Assembly: GCA_963556145.1 (NCBI GenBank)
Contig: OY744467.1
Location: 1,612,001-1,676,000, forward strand
Source: Hygrocybe punicea
Lineage: Eukaryota; Basidiomycota; Agaricomycetes; Agaricales; Hygrophoraceae
Length of the DNA: 64,000 bases
Direction: 5' to 3'
Below, in pieces: positions 1 through 12,300 of the stretch. Under the pieces are notes generated by a model. The model did no database searches. It was not told where the DNA came from and saw nothing but the letters and a program-made list of their open reading frames with translations. The position numbers were made by a program, and so were the translations under genes. Each line of letters opens with the position of its first letter. Within the stretch, counting starts at the first letter, position 1.

Positions 1-1220
1 CATATAGAATGCAACACCATCTGCTGGAATGCGTTTGTGGTACATGGGCTTGAACAAGTAATCTGCCTGCTGTTGATTCACAAATCTCCGCCGGAGAGTT
101 TGGACATCTGACTCAAACTTTTCAGGGAGAAGGAGCTTGTGAGGGAGAGCGGTGAAGGCCAAGTCGAAATAATCTGATAGCTGGCGGTCTTGTAGGTCGG
201 CGGGTTTCGATAGACTATCCCAGATGCGTTGGATGTCAGCGGTGAGGGTTGCTTGGAGGTTGTCGAGGGGAGTAGCGATGTGATCACGGATGACGAAAAA
301 CAGGAGAGTGCGACTAGTCGAACTGAAAAAGGACGTCAGGTTCGGTGAGGGGGAACCCGAAACGCATGACGTGCCCGTCTAGAGCCTTCTTCCCGAAAAG
401 ACCAAGGTTGACTTCAAGGACGGTCTTGAGGAGACCCATATTAGCACCTTGGTACAGACCAACTTGATGCTCCCAAAGGTTAATGATGAGAATCTCCGAT
501 GAGGCTAATGAGAACAATGCAGATTTGCGCTCAAAGTCCTTAAGGGAAGCGTTGCATGATTAACAAAACACAAGGAAATGTGAGATGAAGCGAACCTGGT
601 CCTCTCCTCGCTCTCGGCCATCCGTTCCTTCAACATCCATGACCATGACATTCATGTTCTGGCCCCTGCACATCCAGATGCCTGCTCGCCCCAATATCGT
701 GAGAAGCGTGAAATTCAAACAGAAATGATATTGGTAACTCACCTTTGGTGGTCTGTTGGCGCTTCGATTCATCCATGATATCGAAATTCGTGCCAAAGAG
801 TCGGTTTAACAGCGTACCTGTTGACCGCATATCAAACAAGTTCACGAAGTTTGCATAGATAACAACAACTGACTTTTTCCAGTAGATTGTGATCCAAATA
901 CCGCTACGATATTATAGGCAAAACCAGCATCTCGTAGGCCCCACCGCTCAATCTGAGTGGCCAAGTCTGGGCTGTGCGTGTTCGCCGAAATGATAGTAAG
1001 CAGATAAAAATAAGCTGTAGAAACGAAGGACAAACGTGAATTTCTTTTCATCGTCGATTATTTGCATTGAGTCCGAGCCGCTTGCTGTATTAGTAGGGGG
1101 AATTGTGGAACCGTTGGGGACACGTCCGTTCACAGTCGACGAACGATTCAAGTTGGCGGGTTGAATGTTGGCATAATTTTGTGATGTAGATGGCGTGCCA
1201 GTAGCAAGGTCCATGGCCAT
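1..1220 (-). CDS. SEY1: Sey1/atlastin-type ER fusion GTPase, 5' part (continues beyond left edge)
   Basis: Dynamin-like GTPase of the RHD3/Sey1 family, which tethers and fuses ER membranes. Read leftwards, the exons give an N-terminal tail, [20 protein letters not shown], then a P-loop (GSQSTGKS continuing as TLLNRLFGT across an intron), [14 protein letters not shown] (switch region), [14 protein letters not shown] (G3), then [16 protein letters not shown] and VIRDH (G4-like RD). The first intron (about 1035-972) and the next (donor GTCAGT inside the P-loop serine codon) are short and canonical. The start is the ATG at 1220; a second ATG at 1214 is equally possible. Only about the first 330 residues lie in the window, so the transmembrane hairpin is not seen. 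No frameshift is seen. A decayed transposon begins about 170 bp upstream of the start codon. Family assignment is very secure. Confidence 0.93.
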
Positions 1221-1512
1221 GAGTCTGTAGAGAGGAGAGACGGACGCAATGCTGGCGCACGTGAAGTTTGCGCAAACCTCCGGGCTGCTAAATGGAGCAT
1301 GTTCGGTGGTGGTGTATACTCCATATGGCAATAATATGGAGCTTGGTAAGTGGTTTTGCCACGTGACACATAACATCCGATCGGGTGGTCTTGGTTCAAA
1401 CTTGAAACCCAGTCAAAAGTCCGTCATTTAGGGTAGATTATATTTGATAACTGTAGTTTGTTTCGATTAAACACTGCTTGTATCTATCAAATAATCGATT
1501 CAATGTTTTTCC

Positions 1513-4500
1513 ATGCCTCCACAACCTCCAACAAATGTATCTAGGCCAACACTGTGCAAGTACTATTGCAGCACTCAGGATGCTGCACTTGCAACTTTTC
1601 TCGCTACTCGCAATTGTGTTGTTGTTCCCTTGGAGATGCAAACTGCAGGCACGGGAAGTGCAACACAGTCTGGCCTGCAATCTGGCCCTCTCGTAACTGA
1701 GAGTGTTCATCTTGCTGAACATGAAGACTTTGAGGAAGGAAATCGAAGGGTTCGCAGATGTGTAGATGATAACTTGGTTACTGTGAGCCACCCATTGATT
1801 TATGTACATGCAATTATAACCAGGCCCATCACATCTTCATCAGGATGCAGCAGCCCACGATTTACCTCTCCCTGATAACGAAGACCTTGAATACTACAAT
1901 CCTCCACCCGATAACCAGTTCAATCACCCTCCTAGCCCTTTACATGACAAGCCAGAACACATTCCATTGGACTATCAAAACAAGCACCCTTGATCCGCAT
2001 CCTGAAGAGCTTTGTGCAGCATCCCATATTGAGGAACTTAGGACCACAGCAGGATTTATCAGTGGGATCAAAGCAGCTACACTTGAAAATAGCAACATGA
2101 ACTTCTGGGATATCGAGCGCCTTCAAGAAGCCCCTCATGATTTTCCTTTTGATGTCGAAGATTGGTTCTTTCTCTTTTCCCTTAGGTCATTTTTTGCAGT
2201 CACGAATGCACCAGAAGATACCTACAACTCATTTCGAGCCGCAGCCTTAAATTGCTATCCCAAAAATCCTTTTCTTTCATATGATCGGGTGGAACGGCAG
2301 GTAGAACAAATTTCTGGGGTGGTTCCTATTGTGCATGACATGTGCATTAACAGCTGCGCTGCTTTCACTGGTCCTTTTGGTGACCTCGACGCCTGCCCCA
2401 TCTGTTCTGAACCCCACTATGATCCCGTTTGTACAGCTCAAAATGGAGCACAAGTACCACAATGGCAGTTCAATACCATTCCCATTGGGCCAGTACTTCA
2501 AGCTCTTTATCATTCTCCTGAAAGTGCTGCTAAGATGCATTACCGTGCAGAGGAAACTGCACGGATACTTGCCTACATGGAAAGGCATGACAGCAATCTT
2601 GAAAAATACAACGATACATACTGTGGGCAGGATTATCTAGAAGTGGTTCTTACTGGCAAGATTCAGGCCAATGATATCATGGTTCAATTGTCCTTCAATG
2701 GCACACAACTTTATCATGACAAATCATCTGACTGTTGGATCAGCATCTTCATTATTCACAACCTCACCCCTGAGTATCGCTACAAGAAAGCATTCGTTGT
2801 GCCGAACACTTTCATAGGTGGGCCTAACAAACCAAAACATCCCGACTCATTCATTTACCCAAGCCTTCACTATATCTCAGCTCTACAGAAGGAAGGATTA
2901 CGACTATGGGATGCTTCAAGAGATGCCTACATACCCAGATCGATCCCATTTCTGACATCTGGTACTGCTGACAGTGGCTATGGCAAGTATGAGCAGAATG
3001 GTTGGGCATCACGGAAAACATGGCTCTCGGCTATACTGCAACCTTCCTGGCTGTCACCAACCCCACGATCCCCACTATTATCCAGTCATGCTAAAACCAA
3101 TCAACTACACTGTTCCTGGCTGCCTTCATGAGGATGTGACTTTCCAAGATTTTCATCGTTATCGTCAAAACACTGGCCAGCGGTATTTGGCCAATCTCAA
3201 AAAACTTGTAGCCACATGCAATCCAACCAACTTTGCCAAGATCCACCTTGAAACTGGTCTATGCAAGCAGACCATTCTCAGTGGACTTGTTAAGGAGTGT
3301 GCACTTGGCATTCCCAACACCTTTTTGCTAGATATCATGCATCTTGTTGCCCTCAATGATTCTGACCTTTTCATGAGCCTTTGGCATGGAACTATTCAGT
3401 GTTATGCCCTCGATAAGAAGGAGACTTGGGACTAGGCAGTTTTGACAGGAAAGGTTTTGGAGGCCCATGGCAAGACAGTTGCAGCTGCCACACCATATAT
3501 TCCCTCTTCATTTGATTGCACTCCATGAAATCCTGCTGAAAAGATCAATTCTGGGTACAAAGCATGGAAATTCCTCCTCTATCTATTTGGCCTCGGACCA
3601 GCATTGTTACATAACATTCTACCTGACAAATATTGGTGAAACTATTGCAAACTGGTTTGTGGTATTCAACTTCTACAGCAATGTCAAATCTCGACTACCC
3701 AACTTCAGGAAGGTACAACGATGCTCTGTGATTTTGTACGAGAATTTGAGGAGCTTTACTACCAAAGACGGCCTGATTGTATTCACTTCATTCAGCAAAT
3801 TATTCATCTCTTGACACACATAGGATTGGAAACTGTTCATGCTGGGCCTCTATCCTGCTATGCCCAGTGGACAATGGAAACCACAATTGGGAATCTTGGA
3901 AAAGAGATTCAGCAGGACCTTGATCCCTATGCCAATATTTCCCAGTGTGGTCTTCTCCATGTGCAACTTAACTCAATCTGATTCATGATACCACAACTTT
4001 CATTGAATGATGTAACAAATGTCCCAAGAGGCGGGATTGATCTTCAAGATGGCTACATTATTTTACAGGCTTGCAAGGAGGTGGCAACTGATGTTAGAGA
4101 CGTCAAGGCTGTTGCTATTCTCTGTTATTGGGAGAATTGTGGCTGGCTGAACCTAGATAGATGGACTCACACCGTTAAACGATGGGCATGACTTCACCTT
4201 CCAAATAGGCAATTGGCCCGGTCCTCATGGATGGAAACTCGTTCAAACCGAAAGCTACGGAACACAAGGATTGTCAAGGTGAGTAATTTAATAATATATT
4301 GGGATTGTATCTGAAGATTTATCAGCTCAACATCCAAGGGAATGGCAAAGCCAACTATGCAGACATTCTGTATTTCTTCCATCTCAGATTTGGGACCACC
4401 AATGTCCATTCCCTTGTGCTGGTTTCTGTCTTTACTCCACCCAACGCTGATCTTCTCATCTCATCATTCCAAACTGTTTATTCATGCCATTACCAAGGTG

Positions 4501-4740
4501 ATGTTTTACTATTTTGACATTAATCTGTATACTAATATTCTTATTGCACTACAAGTTTTCAATGTCAAGTCGATATGTTCTGCTGTCTCAATGGTGCCAT
4601 ACTTCAAGATCTTGCCAAATGGTGACTTCGAAATACCTGACACAGAGCATTTTTTAGTGGAGAAACCTGGTTTGGATATTGCACTACTTCTAGGAGAAGA
4701 GGTTCTTGATGATGATGATGAAGACGACCTATATGCATAA
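1513..4740 (+). pseudogene. Tnp2-family (CACTA) transposase, broken
   Basis: Transposase relic readable in several frames. Recognisable blocks in order: a His/Pro-rich N-terminus (about 1830-1985); DVEDWFFLFSLRSFF; a cysteine block (INSCAAFTGPFGDLDACPIC, 2344-2403); TIPIGPVLQALY; a long core (DCWISIFIIHNL, VVPNTFIGGPNKPKHPDSF, LQKEGLRLWDASRDAY, 2690-2935); then in other frames MVGHHGKHGSRLYCNLPG, LLDIMHLVALNDSDLF, AEKINSGYKAWKFLLYLFGLGP, WTMETTIGNLGKEIQQDLDP, and a C-terminal FLVEKPGLDIALLLGEE with an acidic tail. At least five frame changes or stops (for example near 1990, 3125, 3435, 3640 and 3980) cannot all be introns, so I call it non-functional. The block order matches the Tnp2 transposases common in Agaricomycetes. 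Confidence 0.85.
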
Positions 4741-5660
4741 TCCAATTCTGTATAATATATAGTATATAGTGAAATTCAAGTCTGTCTACCACCATAACTT
4801 GCCCATGACCATCATCTGCCTTTGCTCTCTCTCTACCGTCATCTCACTCTTTCTCTCACACTGTCAAGCTCTCACACTCTCGCAATGGAGTGGCAGACTG
4901 AGCCATTTCTTCCAGACCTGTAAAATTGGTCATATAATCACCCACCCCATTCCCAAGCCTCCTCTTATCATGGACCTGGAAACTTTGCAGTATTCTTCCT
5001 GATGATTTCATCCTGACAAGCTAATTCATATATCTTGATAGAATCCTGTCGAAAATTCATTAATATCCAACACCAATTTTGGAAGCAGTACAGAAAACAC
5101 CGCATATATGCACTTGCAACAACGCATTGCAACATTAGAAAAAGAGAACGCAACACTCACAATGGAATTGAACACAACAAAGTAAGTGCAATGTTCCAAT
5201 CATTAACATTACTATTTTATTGTCATGTCTAGGGCCATACTCTTGGAATTCATGCAAAAGCTTCCGTCGACTTTATCTGAAGGCCGCACAAATAGTCTAC
5301 TGTTATCCAAAAGCTTGTTACCCCAACTTGAGAAGGTAAATTTTCCAAATGTCAAGTTCTGGATGCAGCTCTTCAGAAAGACTCACCAAGAGATGATTGG
5401 AGATACAAATGCACTTGCAACTGCAAAGAAGAAATGAGGATGACCAAAACAATGTGATAACAACAATAGCCATGATGAAACAAATGATGATTGAAGACAT
5501 GTTTACCTTGAAGACAGCAATGGCAATCCAGTCACTGCCAACCGCTTGTGGCAAATATCAGTCAAGGCATGACAATGCTGGTTCTCATTACACAAAGTGA
5601 AACTAGCTCCGCCTACCTGATCCAAGATTGATACTGACACATCTGAGTTCTTCAAGCTGA
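4741..5660. other. Interior of the CACTA element, no confident gene
   Basis: Short open stretches only (for example near 5225-5437 and 5397-5600), with no recognisable domain. It probably contains leftover 5' exons of the element's second gene. Confidence 0.3.
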
Positions 5661-6760
5661 AGATGCTTCATGCATTTCCCAAGTTCCAGCTTTGCGAAGG
5701 ATCTTGGAAGCTCGATCACTGGGTGATGCTAAACTATCCATACTGGTATAAAAATCACATCAGAACAAAAGCTGTCTTGAGCACAGAAAAGGTAGTTAAA
5801 AAGGTGAAATCTGATGTCAAAACCACGATACCCAATCTCAGTGTGCTGGATGACACAAAGTTGATCTGAATGGAAGATGTGGAAGACCAGGTAGACACTT
5901 GTGTTCTTGGCAACTCCAAGCTTGCTTCCGGATGCTGCCCAGCTACTAAACCTGCATGCATGAACCCAGAATCAGTATGTTACATTTGTTCGAGTGTTTA
6001 ATTACCGCTGATAACTTGGATGCCTACAGCTTAAGTTCCGCTTTGCAACTCCTCTGTAAGACAATTACATTGCATTATATCAACTACTAATTCCTTTCCA
6101 GTGGCGAAATAGATATGGAACTTGATCACACAAATGTAAAGAAGGATACAGTACCAGCTACCAATAATTCCACCTCATTGTCATCTTCTACTGCACCCGC
6201 TTTGTCTTCCACCACTTCAACTTCCACTACTTTGTCTCCTCCTGCTGGACCTGCTTCATCTGAATCCCCTACTGGATCTTTGTTGTCTCCCACTGTGTCT
6301 ACTTCGCCTCCTACTAGTACTGGTTCTTCGTCATCTCCTACTGGATCTTTGTTGTCTCCCACTGTGCCTGCTTTGTCTCCTACTACATCTTCATTGTCTC
6401 CCACTATTCCTGCTTTGTTTCCTACCAGTGGATCTTCATCATCTCCTACCAGATCTTTATTGTCTTCTGCTGTGTCCACCTTGTCTTCTGCTGTGCCTGC
6501 TTCATCTTCCACTGCATCTGCCTCGTCTCCCACTGTGCTTGCTTCATCTTCCACTGTAGCACTTAAATGCTTTGAAAACGGCAAAAAATTACCCAAATCA
6601 GCATATGCGGTACCAGGGCCTGCAAATACAGCTAGGTGACGCACACACACACTCCAGACCCAGCTACCACTGACAGATCTTATTGTTCTAGGAATATATG
6701 CATGCATGAATGGCTCAAGATCAATCCGAATGGACTAAAAATTGACTTCAAGGACTATTT
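5661..6760 (+). pseudogene. Second ORF region of the CACTA element (Ser/Thr-rich)
   Basis: Unrecognised accessory gene remnant downstream of the Tnp2 relic, on the same strand. The first readable part (5663-5869) gives LHAFPKFQLCEGSWKLDHWV followed by YPYWYKNHIRT, a block I associate with the second gene that often accompanies Tnp2 elements in mushrooms. An uninterrupted 174-residue stretch (6115-6639) follows, dominated by imperfect S-P-T and S-S-T repeats with period near 10 residues (consensus like SSPTGSLLSPTVPALSPT). It ends in ENGKKLPKSAYAVPGPANTAR. Codons after 6650 resume as a basic segment (MHEWLKINPNGLKIDFKDYF). There are intervening stops, so either several introns or decay. No enzymatic motif is visible. 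The function is unknown and the element association is inferred from position. Confidence 0.4.
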
Positions 6761-7348
6761 CACAAGTGACAAACAGAAAGTAAGCATAGTCTGAGATTCT
6801 ATTGTATATGACACTCATGGAACACTCTTCACAGCACTATAATGCACTTGCTAAGGCTATGGTATGTCCTGCATTGTCCTGAGACAAAATCAATGCTAAT
6901 TCATACTGGATTTGTTTATAGAAAGATAGGAAAGCTGCAGCAACCAATTAAATGACCTGGCCCAGATGTAACCAAGTCAAAAATGGGAGTAGGCTGGGAA
7001 TGGGGCTGGGAATGGGCAGGAACAGCATGAGGATTGGATGACTGGAACAGAACTGGAATGGGATAAATGGACCTACCTGTATTGTAGTTTTTTAATCGCT
7101 GGCAATATAACAAAATGACTGATAATATAATGGGAAACAACAGATGAAATCGAGAACTATGGGTGCCTTAGATTAAATATCTATCACTGGAAAGTAATCT
7201 TTAGAATCAGAAAAATATATAGTATTGGAAAGATTCTCGATTGCTCTCTTTTATTTTGATTATAATGGCATTTAATACATAAAAATCTACCCTAAATGAC
7301 AGACTTTTGACTGGGCTTGAAACCTGAACTGATGTAGTGTTGCTGCCA

Positions 7349-7455
7349 CAGTGTTCAATGGCTCCTTTGAACACTACCAGTCCTTTGAACACCCTAATAT
7401 AATTGATTCTGTATTGATTTCTACTGTTCTAATATCATCAGTGTATCATCTGAAC
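7349..7455 (-). repeat. MITE copy 1, left piece
   Basis: Starts CAGTGTTCAATGGCTCC; together with 10631-10896 it forms a roughly 373 bp inverted-repeat element (right end ...GGAGCCATTTAATACTG). The two pieces are separated by the hAT-type insertion at 7456-10622, whose 8 bp target duplication lies at the break. A second copy in opposite orientation is at 21652-21975. Confidence 0.75.
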
Positions 7456-10400
7456 TAGTGTTGCCACGGCTCAGTCCAGAACCATTAGCTGTGGAGCCAG
7501 ACCGATAATTAGCCAAGCCGAGCCGTTCACTCGGCTAACGGTTAAACCTCGGCTTAGCCACAGCTAGCCATTATTAGCCGTTACCAAATATCCAAATTAG
7601 GAAATTTAGGCTATCAGCCTGTTTGCTGGCTTCAACTTCACTTGGATATCCCCTCTGCTGCCTCCCACACCTCACAAACATGTACGGCCGCATTTCACAA
7701 GGTTTTCAGGTGTTTCTTTTTCTTTTTGCGTATCTCCACATAGCCTACCTATGTACATGTATATGAAAAAAAATGAAATATACCTACCTTCCGAAGCAAC
7801 TGTGAAAGGGCAGGTGTAAATACTAGTGTTGCCGAAGTTCAGTTCGGTCCGGTTCCGACCCTTTTTGGCGGAACCGCGAACTGAACTTCGGGTCCGGTTT
7901 GGCGCATGGCCAAACCTGGACCCAGACGGCGTTGAACTGTCTCTTCGCGTTCGGTCTGGGTTCAGACGCGGTCTGAAACCCAGACCGAGGTGGGCTCACC
8001 CCGTCCATTCTCCTCACGAATGGCAGGCACGTATCAATAGATACGGCGCTGCACTTCGCGAGGTAGATGGGTGCGGGGGAGCCCTCCGGTGTCCCCAAGG
8101 GATGTGGAGGGACGGGGTCTTGTCCCGTGGTCCCTGCGTGGCATTGCCGGCGCTGCTGCTGCCAACTGTTGTCCTCGTCGGGGCGGTGGTATGGTTGTGG
8201 TGGTGTTGCTGCCACGGCTGCTGCTGCTGCCGGCACTGCTGCTGTTGTCCTCTTCGGGTGGTGGTATGGTCGCGGTGGTGTTGCTGCCACGGCTGCTGCT
8301 GCCGGCGTTGCTGCTGTTGCCGGCGTTGCTGCTGCTGTTGCCGGCGTTGCTGCTGCTGTTGCAGGCGCTTCTGCTGCTGCCGGCGCTGCTGATGGCCGTT
8401 GCCGTCGTCGTTGATGCCGTTGCCGTTGCCACCGCTGGTGGTGGTGGTGGTGGTGGTGGTGGTGTTGCGGCTGTCCCGCGTCCATTGGCATTGCGTTGGC
8501 GCTGGGATCCATGTTGTGCCGGGTCATGTGCGCCGTGGTCAAGTTGCCTGTGGCAGATAATATTAGTAAAGTTAAGAAATTTTATGAGACTTACCTGTGT
8601 TCATGAATGCGACAATGCGTTGCGTTCATTGGCCTTGCGTTGTTGCGGTGTTGGTAAAGAAAACCGACGTGTAATGGTCACATGATACTGTTTACCACGA
8701 AAAAGTAAGTAAAAGAAATATGAAAAACAAATGAAATAAATACCTTAAAAATATCCGCGTTCACGGTTTGGACACGGTTTGGAGCCGTTCAGGAAATCCG
8801 GCAGGCCTTGAAACCTGGAACTGAACCCACGGTCCGGTTCAGCACTTGGCTGAACTTAGACTGAACCTAGGGTTCAGTTCGGGGTTTGAACTGGGTTCGG
8901 CCAGGTTCGGAACCGAACTACGGCAACACTAGTAAATACCACGCACACATCAATTGACACAGCCATGTATATTCGCGAGGTGGGCTGGGCAGTACAGAGA
9001 GCGGCGGACTCATCCTCATTTCCTTTCCTGTTGCTCCTGCCCAGCTGTCGCCATTGTTATGGTCCTTGTGTTCACCTCGCGAATGCCATGCGCATGTCAA
9101 TTGACATGGCCGTACCCATTCACGAGGTGGTGGTTGGCTCGGGGAGGCAGTGGGGCAGGGCTACGGGGAGAGGGGTGGGACTCCTCGTCTTCGTTTGCCA
9201 TTCTTTTCGTGGATGAATGGCCAGTGTTTCATGTCACGCTTGATCTCTTTGCCATCCATTTTGTGTCCAATGAGTCGCTTGGCATTGAAGACAGTGCTTT
9301 GGGATTGGAGTGGAATGCATTTTAGGCGCTGTCCCCGATGCTGTGCGTATTCGGGGTCAGTATGAAAACGGATTTGCGGTGGACGTACAGCTGTTCGTCG
9401 TCGCTGAAGCTGACCCAAGAGGGAGTTATCCGATGGCCTTGGTCGTTGGCGATAATTTCCACATGGCCACCTCATTGGGCACTGCGGAATTGGGTCATCG
9501 AAGAATCGATAAAGATAAAGATAAGTGCTTACCCGACAGCAAAAGACAGGCAAATAAGAAAAGAATCTACATTGTGCCTAAATCTAGAGGAAGTAATCAG
9601 AGAATCTATATCCCATGTACAGAACACATCACCAATTCCAATAACAGTACCATACTCTGACGAGGCAGTTGTCTGCTCTTCAACATGGACTTTCGCAGGA
9701 CACAAACAGAGGAGGGCAATGAATCCGATTAGAGCAAAGGAGAGAGAAGCCGCCATGCGCCAGGGTTGGATGCGTGGACATCGAGGGAGGCGAGACATGG
9801 TAATAAATTTTGCAGAACGATCGTCGTCATGGTCATTGTCGTCATGTCAGTAGACGTTTCTAGCCTCAGGAGCACTTTGGATCCAGGCGAAAATGCCTGC
9901 TCATCAACATCCACCAGCATACGTGCCGGCAAACGCAGTAGCCATAGTGGCAAAGCTGATGGTGGGTGGTGGTGGCGGTGGTGCCTGAACTTGCAAGCCC
10001 GAGTTCGAGGTCCCGGTTGCAGGATGTTGGGATGCCGCCGTGTTACCGCCATGCGTAGCTAGACAGACCTTTGTTAGTAAAATGAAAGAAGAAAAAAAAC
10101 CAATGCAGCAGAGGTTGGTGCTCTGGGATTGGCACGTGTCGCTTGTTGTCACTGCAGCGACGCTGCTGGCACTGCTGTTGCCATCATTGCTGTTTGCTGT
10201 CACCGTGGTCTTTGGTCATTGCTGCTGACGTCTGGGCTGCTGTTGCCTCGAGATCATTGGTGCTGTAATCAAGTAATAAAAATAAATTTCAAAATTCAAG
10301 AAAAGACATAACGGGTGCTGCTTCCATTGCCGCTTCATTCCTTGCCCCTCTGCTGGTCACCGTTGGGGTGCTGTGGCCTTTATTTTGGGTCGGCCTGCAT

Positions 10401-10622
10401 TGTCGTGAGCTGGTGTGGCTGTGGCTGTTGGCATGGTGTCATTGGTGTGCTCCGCATGTTTGTGGTGGTGAGATTTGGCCTTGTGCTATAAATTTCCTTT
10501 TTTGGACAGCTAGCCGCGGTTTAGCCATTCCCACAATGGTCCGGTCTGGCTAATAACCCATATATGGGTTAGCTGTTGTTAGCCATAGCCGAGCCGAGCC
10601 GGACCACGCCGTGGCAACACTA
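7456..10622. mobile_element. hAT-type non-autonomous element, 3167 bp, outer
   Basis: Ends are TAGTGTTGCCACGGC at left and its inverse GCCGTGGCAACACTA at right, flanked by a perfect 8 bp target-site duplication ATCTGAAC (7448-7455 and 10623-10630). TIR start and 8 bp duplication are hallmarks of the hAT superfamily. The subterminal regions are rich in GAGCCGAGCC/TTAGCC motifs. No transposase is encoded; the interior contains only short, unconvincing reading frames (for example 9310-9660 and 9529-9798). It carries the nested element at 7824-8931 and one full copy of the 52 bp dyad (9075-9127). Part of its left half (7660-7823 plus 8940-8980) is repeated in degenerate form at about 11470-11700. 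Confidence 0.9.
7824..8931 (-). mobile_element. hAT-type non-autonomous element, 1108 bp, nested
   Basis: TIRs TAGTGTTGCCG and CGGCAACACTA with a perfect 8 bp duplication GTAAATAC (7816-7823, 8932-8939). Subterminal DNA on both sides is a series of GGTTCGG/CCGAAC motifs. On the minus strand an intron-like segment (8594 down to 8548, GTAAGT...CCACAG) precedes a low-complexity reading frame (about 8542-7823) rich in His, Gln, Ala and Arg runs. The 52 bp dyad sits at 8012-8063, 188 bp from the left end. Open frames here reflect triplet repeats (GCTGCTGTT, GGTGGT) and I do not call them genes. Confidence 0.9.
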
Positions 10623-10630
10623 ATCTGAAC

Positions 10631-10896
10631 ACATCTAGATATTGATTTTTATTCAGAACCATCAATAAAATTAGCAACTGAATATTCACCAGGCAGAGAG
10701 AAATCTGATCACTCCTTTGAACACTAATGTTTTGATCATCAAACATGCAAATATTCACTGATTTCTTTGAAAATTGGTATGAGTGGTCTTTAAATATATG
10801 AGCAAATTTTGGTCTATTCAGATTTTGTTCAAGATAATTGGCTACCTGTGGCATTTTAGGTTAATTTTTTGTGTTCAAAGGAGCCATTTAATACTG
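10631..10896 (-). repeat. MITE copy 1, right piece
   Basis: Continuation of the MITE begun at 7349. The right terminus GTGTTCAAAGGAGCCATTTA (10871-10890) is the inverse of its left terminus. The body aligns in reverse orientation with 21660-21910. Confidence 0.75.
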
Positions 10897-12300
10897 TGGC
10901 TGATCGAGCTGAGCTGAAATTGAGTGGAGCTGAGCCAACCTTTTAGCACATGGTGCAATATGACATTCCACGTGTACTTTTATTATTTGCGTGATAAACA
11001 CTGCACATTTGCATGATTTTGGGTATCTTTTTTTCCTCCTGCCTTCTCTTGCCTTCCTACCCTTGCACCACTCCTGCTCTACTCACAAGGTGATGGTGGA
11101 CGATGGAGAGCAAGCTGGGAGGGTGGTGTGTCCACATACTGGCACAGGTAAGTCACTAGTCCCTCACCATCTGGCTTCTACCTGCGATTTGGCATCACTG
11201 GAAACAGTGACAATGAGGATGAACCAGAGCAAGAGCAACAGTGGGTAACAAGGACAACAAGTCCCCACCCTTCTCCCTGAGTCCCTGTAGCCCAGCCCTC
11301 TGTTGCCTCCCCAAACCAACCACCAATTGGTATGGCTGTGTCAATTGATGCATGCATGGCTTTTGAGAGGACATTGACATCGAAGGAAACAGCAACTATG
11401 AGGCTGGATTGGGCAAGAACAACAGTGAGGGGGGAATGAGGACAACAAGGCCTCACCCCTCTCCCTGTAGCCCTGCCTCCATTATGTGAACATGTGTGTC
11501 TATGTTTCACAAGGTTTTCAGTAGGTATACCTGTTTTTTGCAAAGCTCTATGTAGCCTACCTAAGTATATGTATATTTAGAAAATGAAAAATACCTACTT
11601 ATATGCACTTTCTGAAGCAACTGTGAAAGGGTGGGTGGCCTGAACACCTCACAAATGTTGTACACACATCAATTGACATGGCTGTACCCTATAAAAGGTA
11701 TTTGAGGACTTGGAGGACTTCCAATGTCACTCCCAATAACAGGCTATGTTGAAGGGTGCAAGTTTCTTTGCTTGAGGAGAAAATTCATTCACATGGCACA
11801 GCAGATGCTTGTACAGGCAGAATGTCAAGAGTGACCCTGTAGAGCAGAGGATAGATCTTTTTGTTTTCCTAGGACACAATCAGCACAGACAATTTTTGAG
11901 AAAAGCAAGATGCACATCCCAGTGGTGCACAAGATCCACTGTTGCATCAGGTGGGACCTTCTTTGTACCTGTGGAGTTTGTTCTTGACGGTGGACAGATC
12001 TTGTTCACGTTTCTTGGCTTCAATTTCAGCTGGGGACTTCAATGGAGTTGCAACTGGAACTGTTGCAGCAACTGTGGGTAGCATCACCAGGTGTGGAGAA
12101 ATTGGTGCAAGGGATCCTGCCATGGATATTGGTGTATTTGGCAATGATTGCATGTTGGAACCAGATCACTGATATGCACTCAGCCATTGTGAGCTCCGAT
12201 TTTATATATTTTGTGATTCTTTGCAACTTGATGCAACTTACCATTCTTTGACCTTCTGATCACATCTTGACTATTGCAATCTTCTGCAACTTTGGAGATA
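10897..12300. repeat. Degenerate hAT-related repeat DNA
   Basis: 11470-11700 is a diverged copy of the interior of the 7456-10622 element (shared CACAAGGTTTTCAG, GTAGCCTACCTA and GAAGCAACTGTGAAAGGG blocks). A dyad copy is at 11647-11699 with a degenerate one near 11322-11370. I could not find intact ends. No gene is recognised. Confidence 0.5.

Larger units (their letters stand above)
1394..7339 (+). mobile_element. Decayed CACTA/Tnp2-type DNA transposon
   Basis: An inverted repeat of about 46 bp (1394-1439 against 7284-7329, roughly 80% identical) brackets a Tnp2-type transposase relic and a second, Ser/Thr-rich reading region. The right end reads ...GATGTAGTG (TAGTG at 7335-7339), as expected for a CACTA end. 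The matching CACTA is not visible on the left, where the terminal bases look eroded, so the exact left boundary and the 3 bp target duplication are uncertain. Confidence 0.7.

Noticed and set aside
6126..6707. 193-codon acidic minus-strand frame
   Set aside because: Exact shadow of the Ser/Thr-rich plus-strand repeat in the CACTA element.
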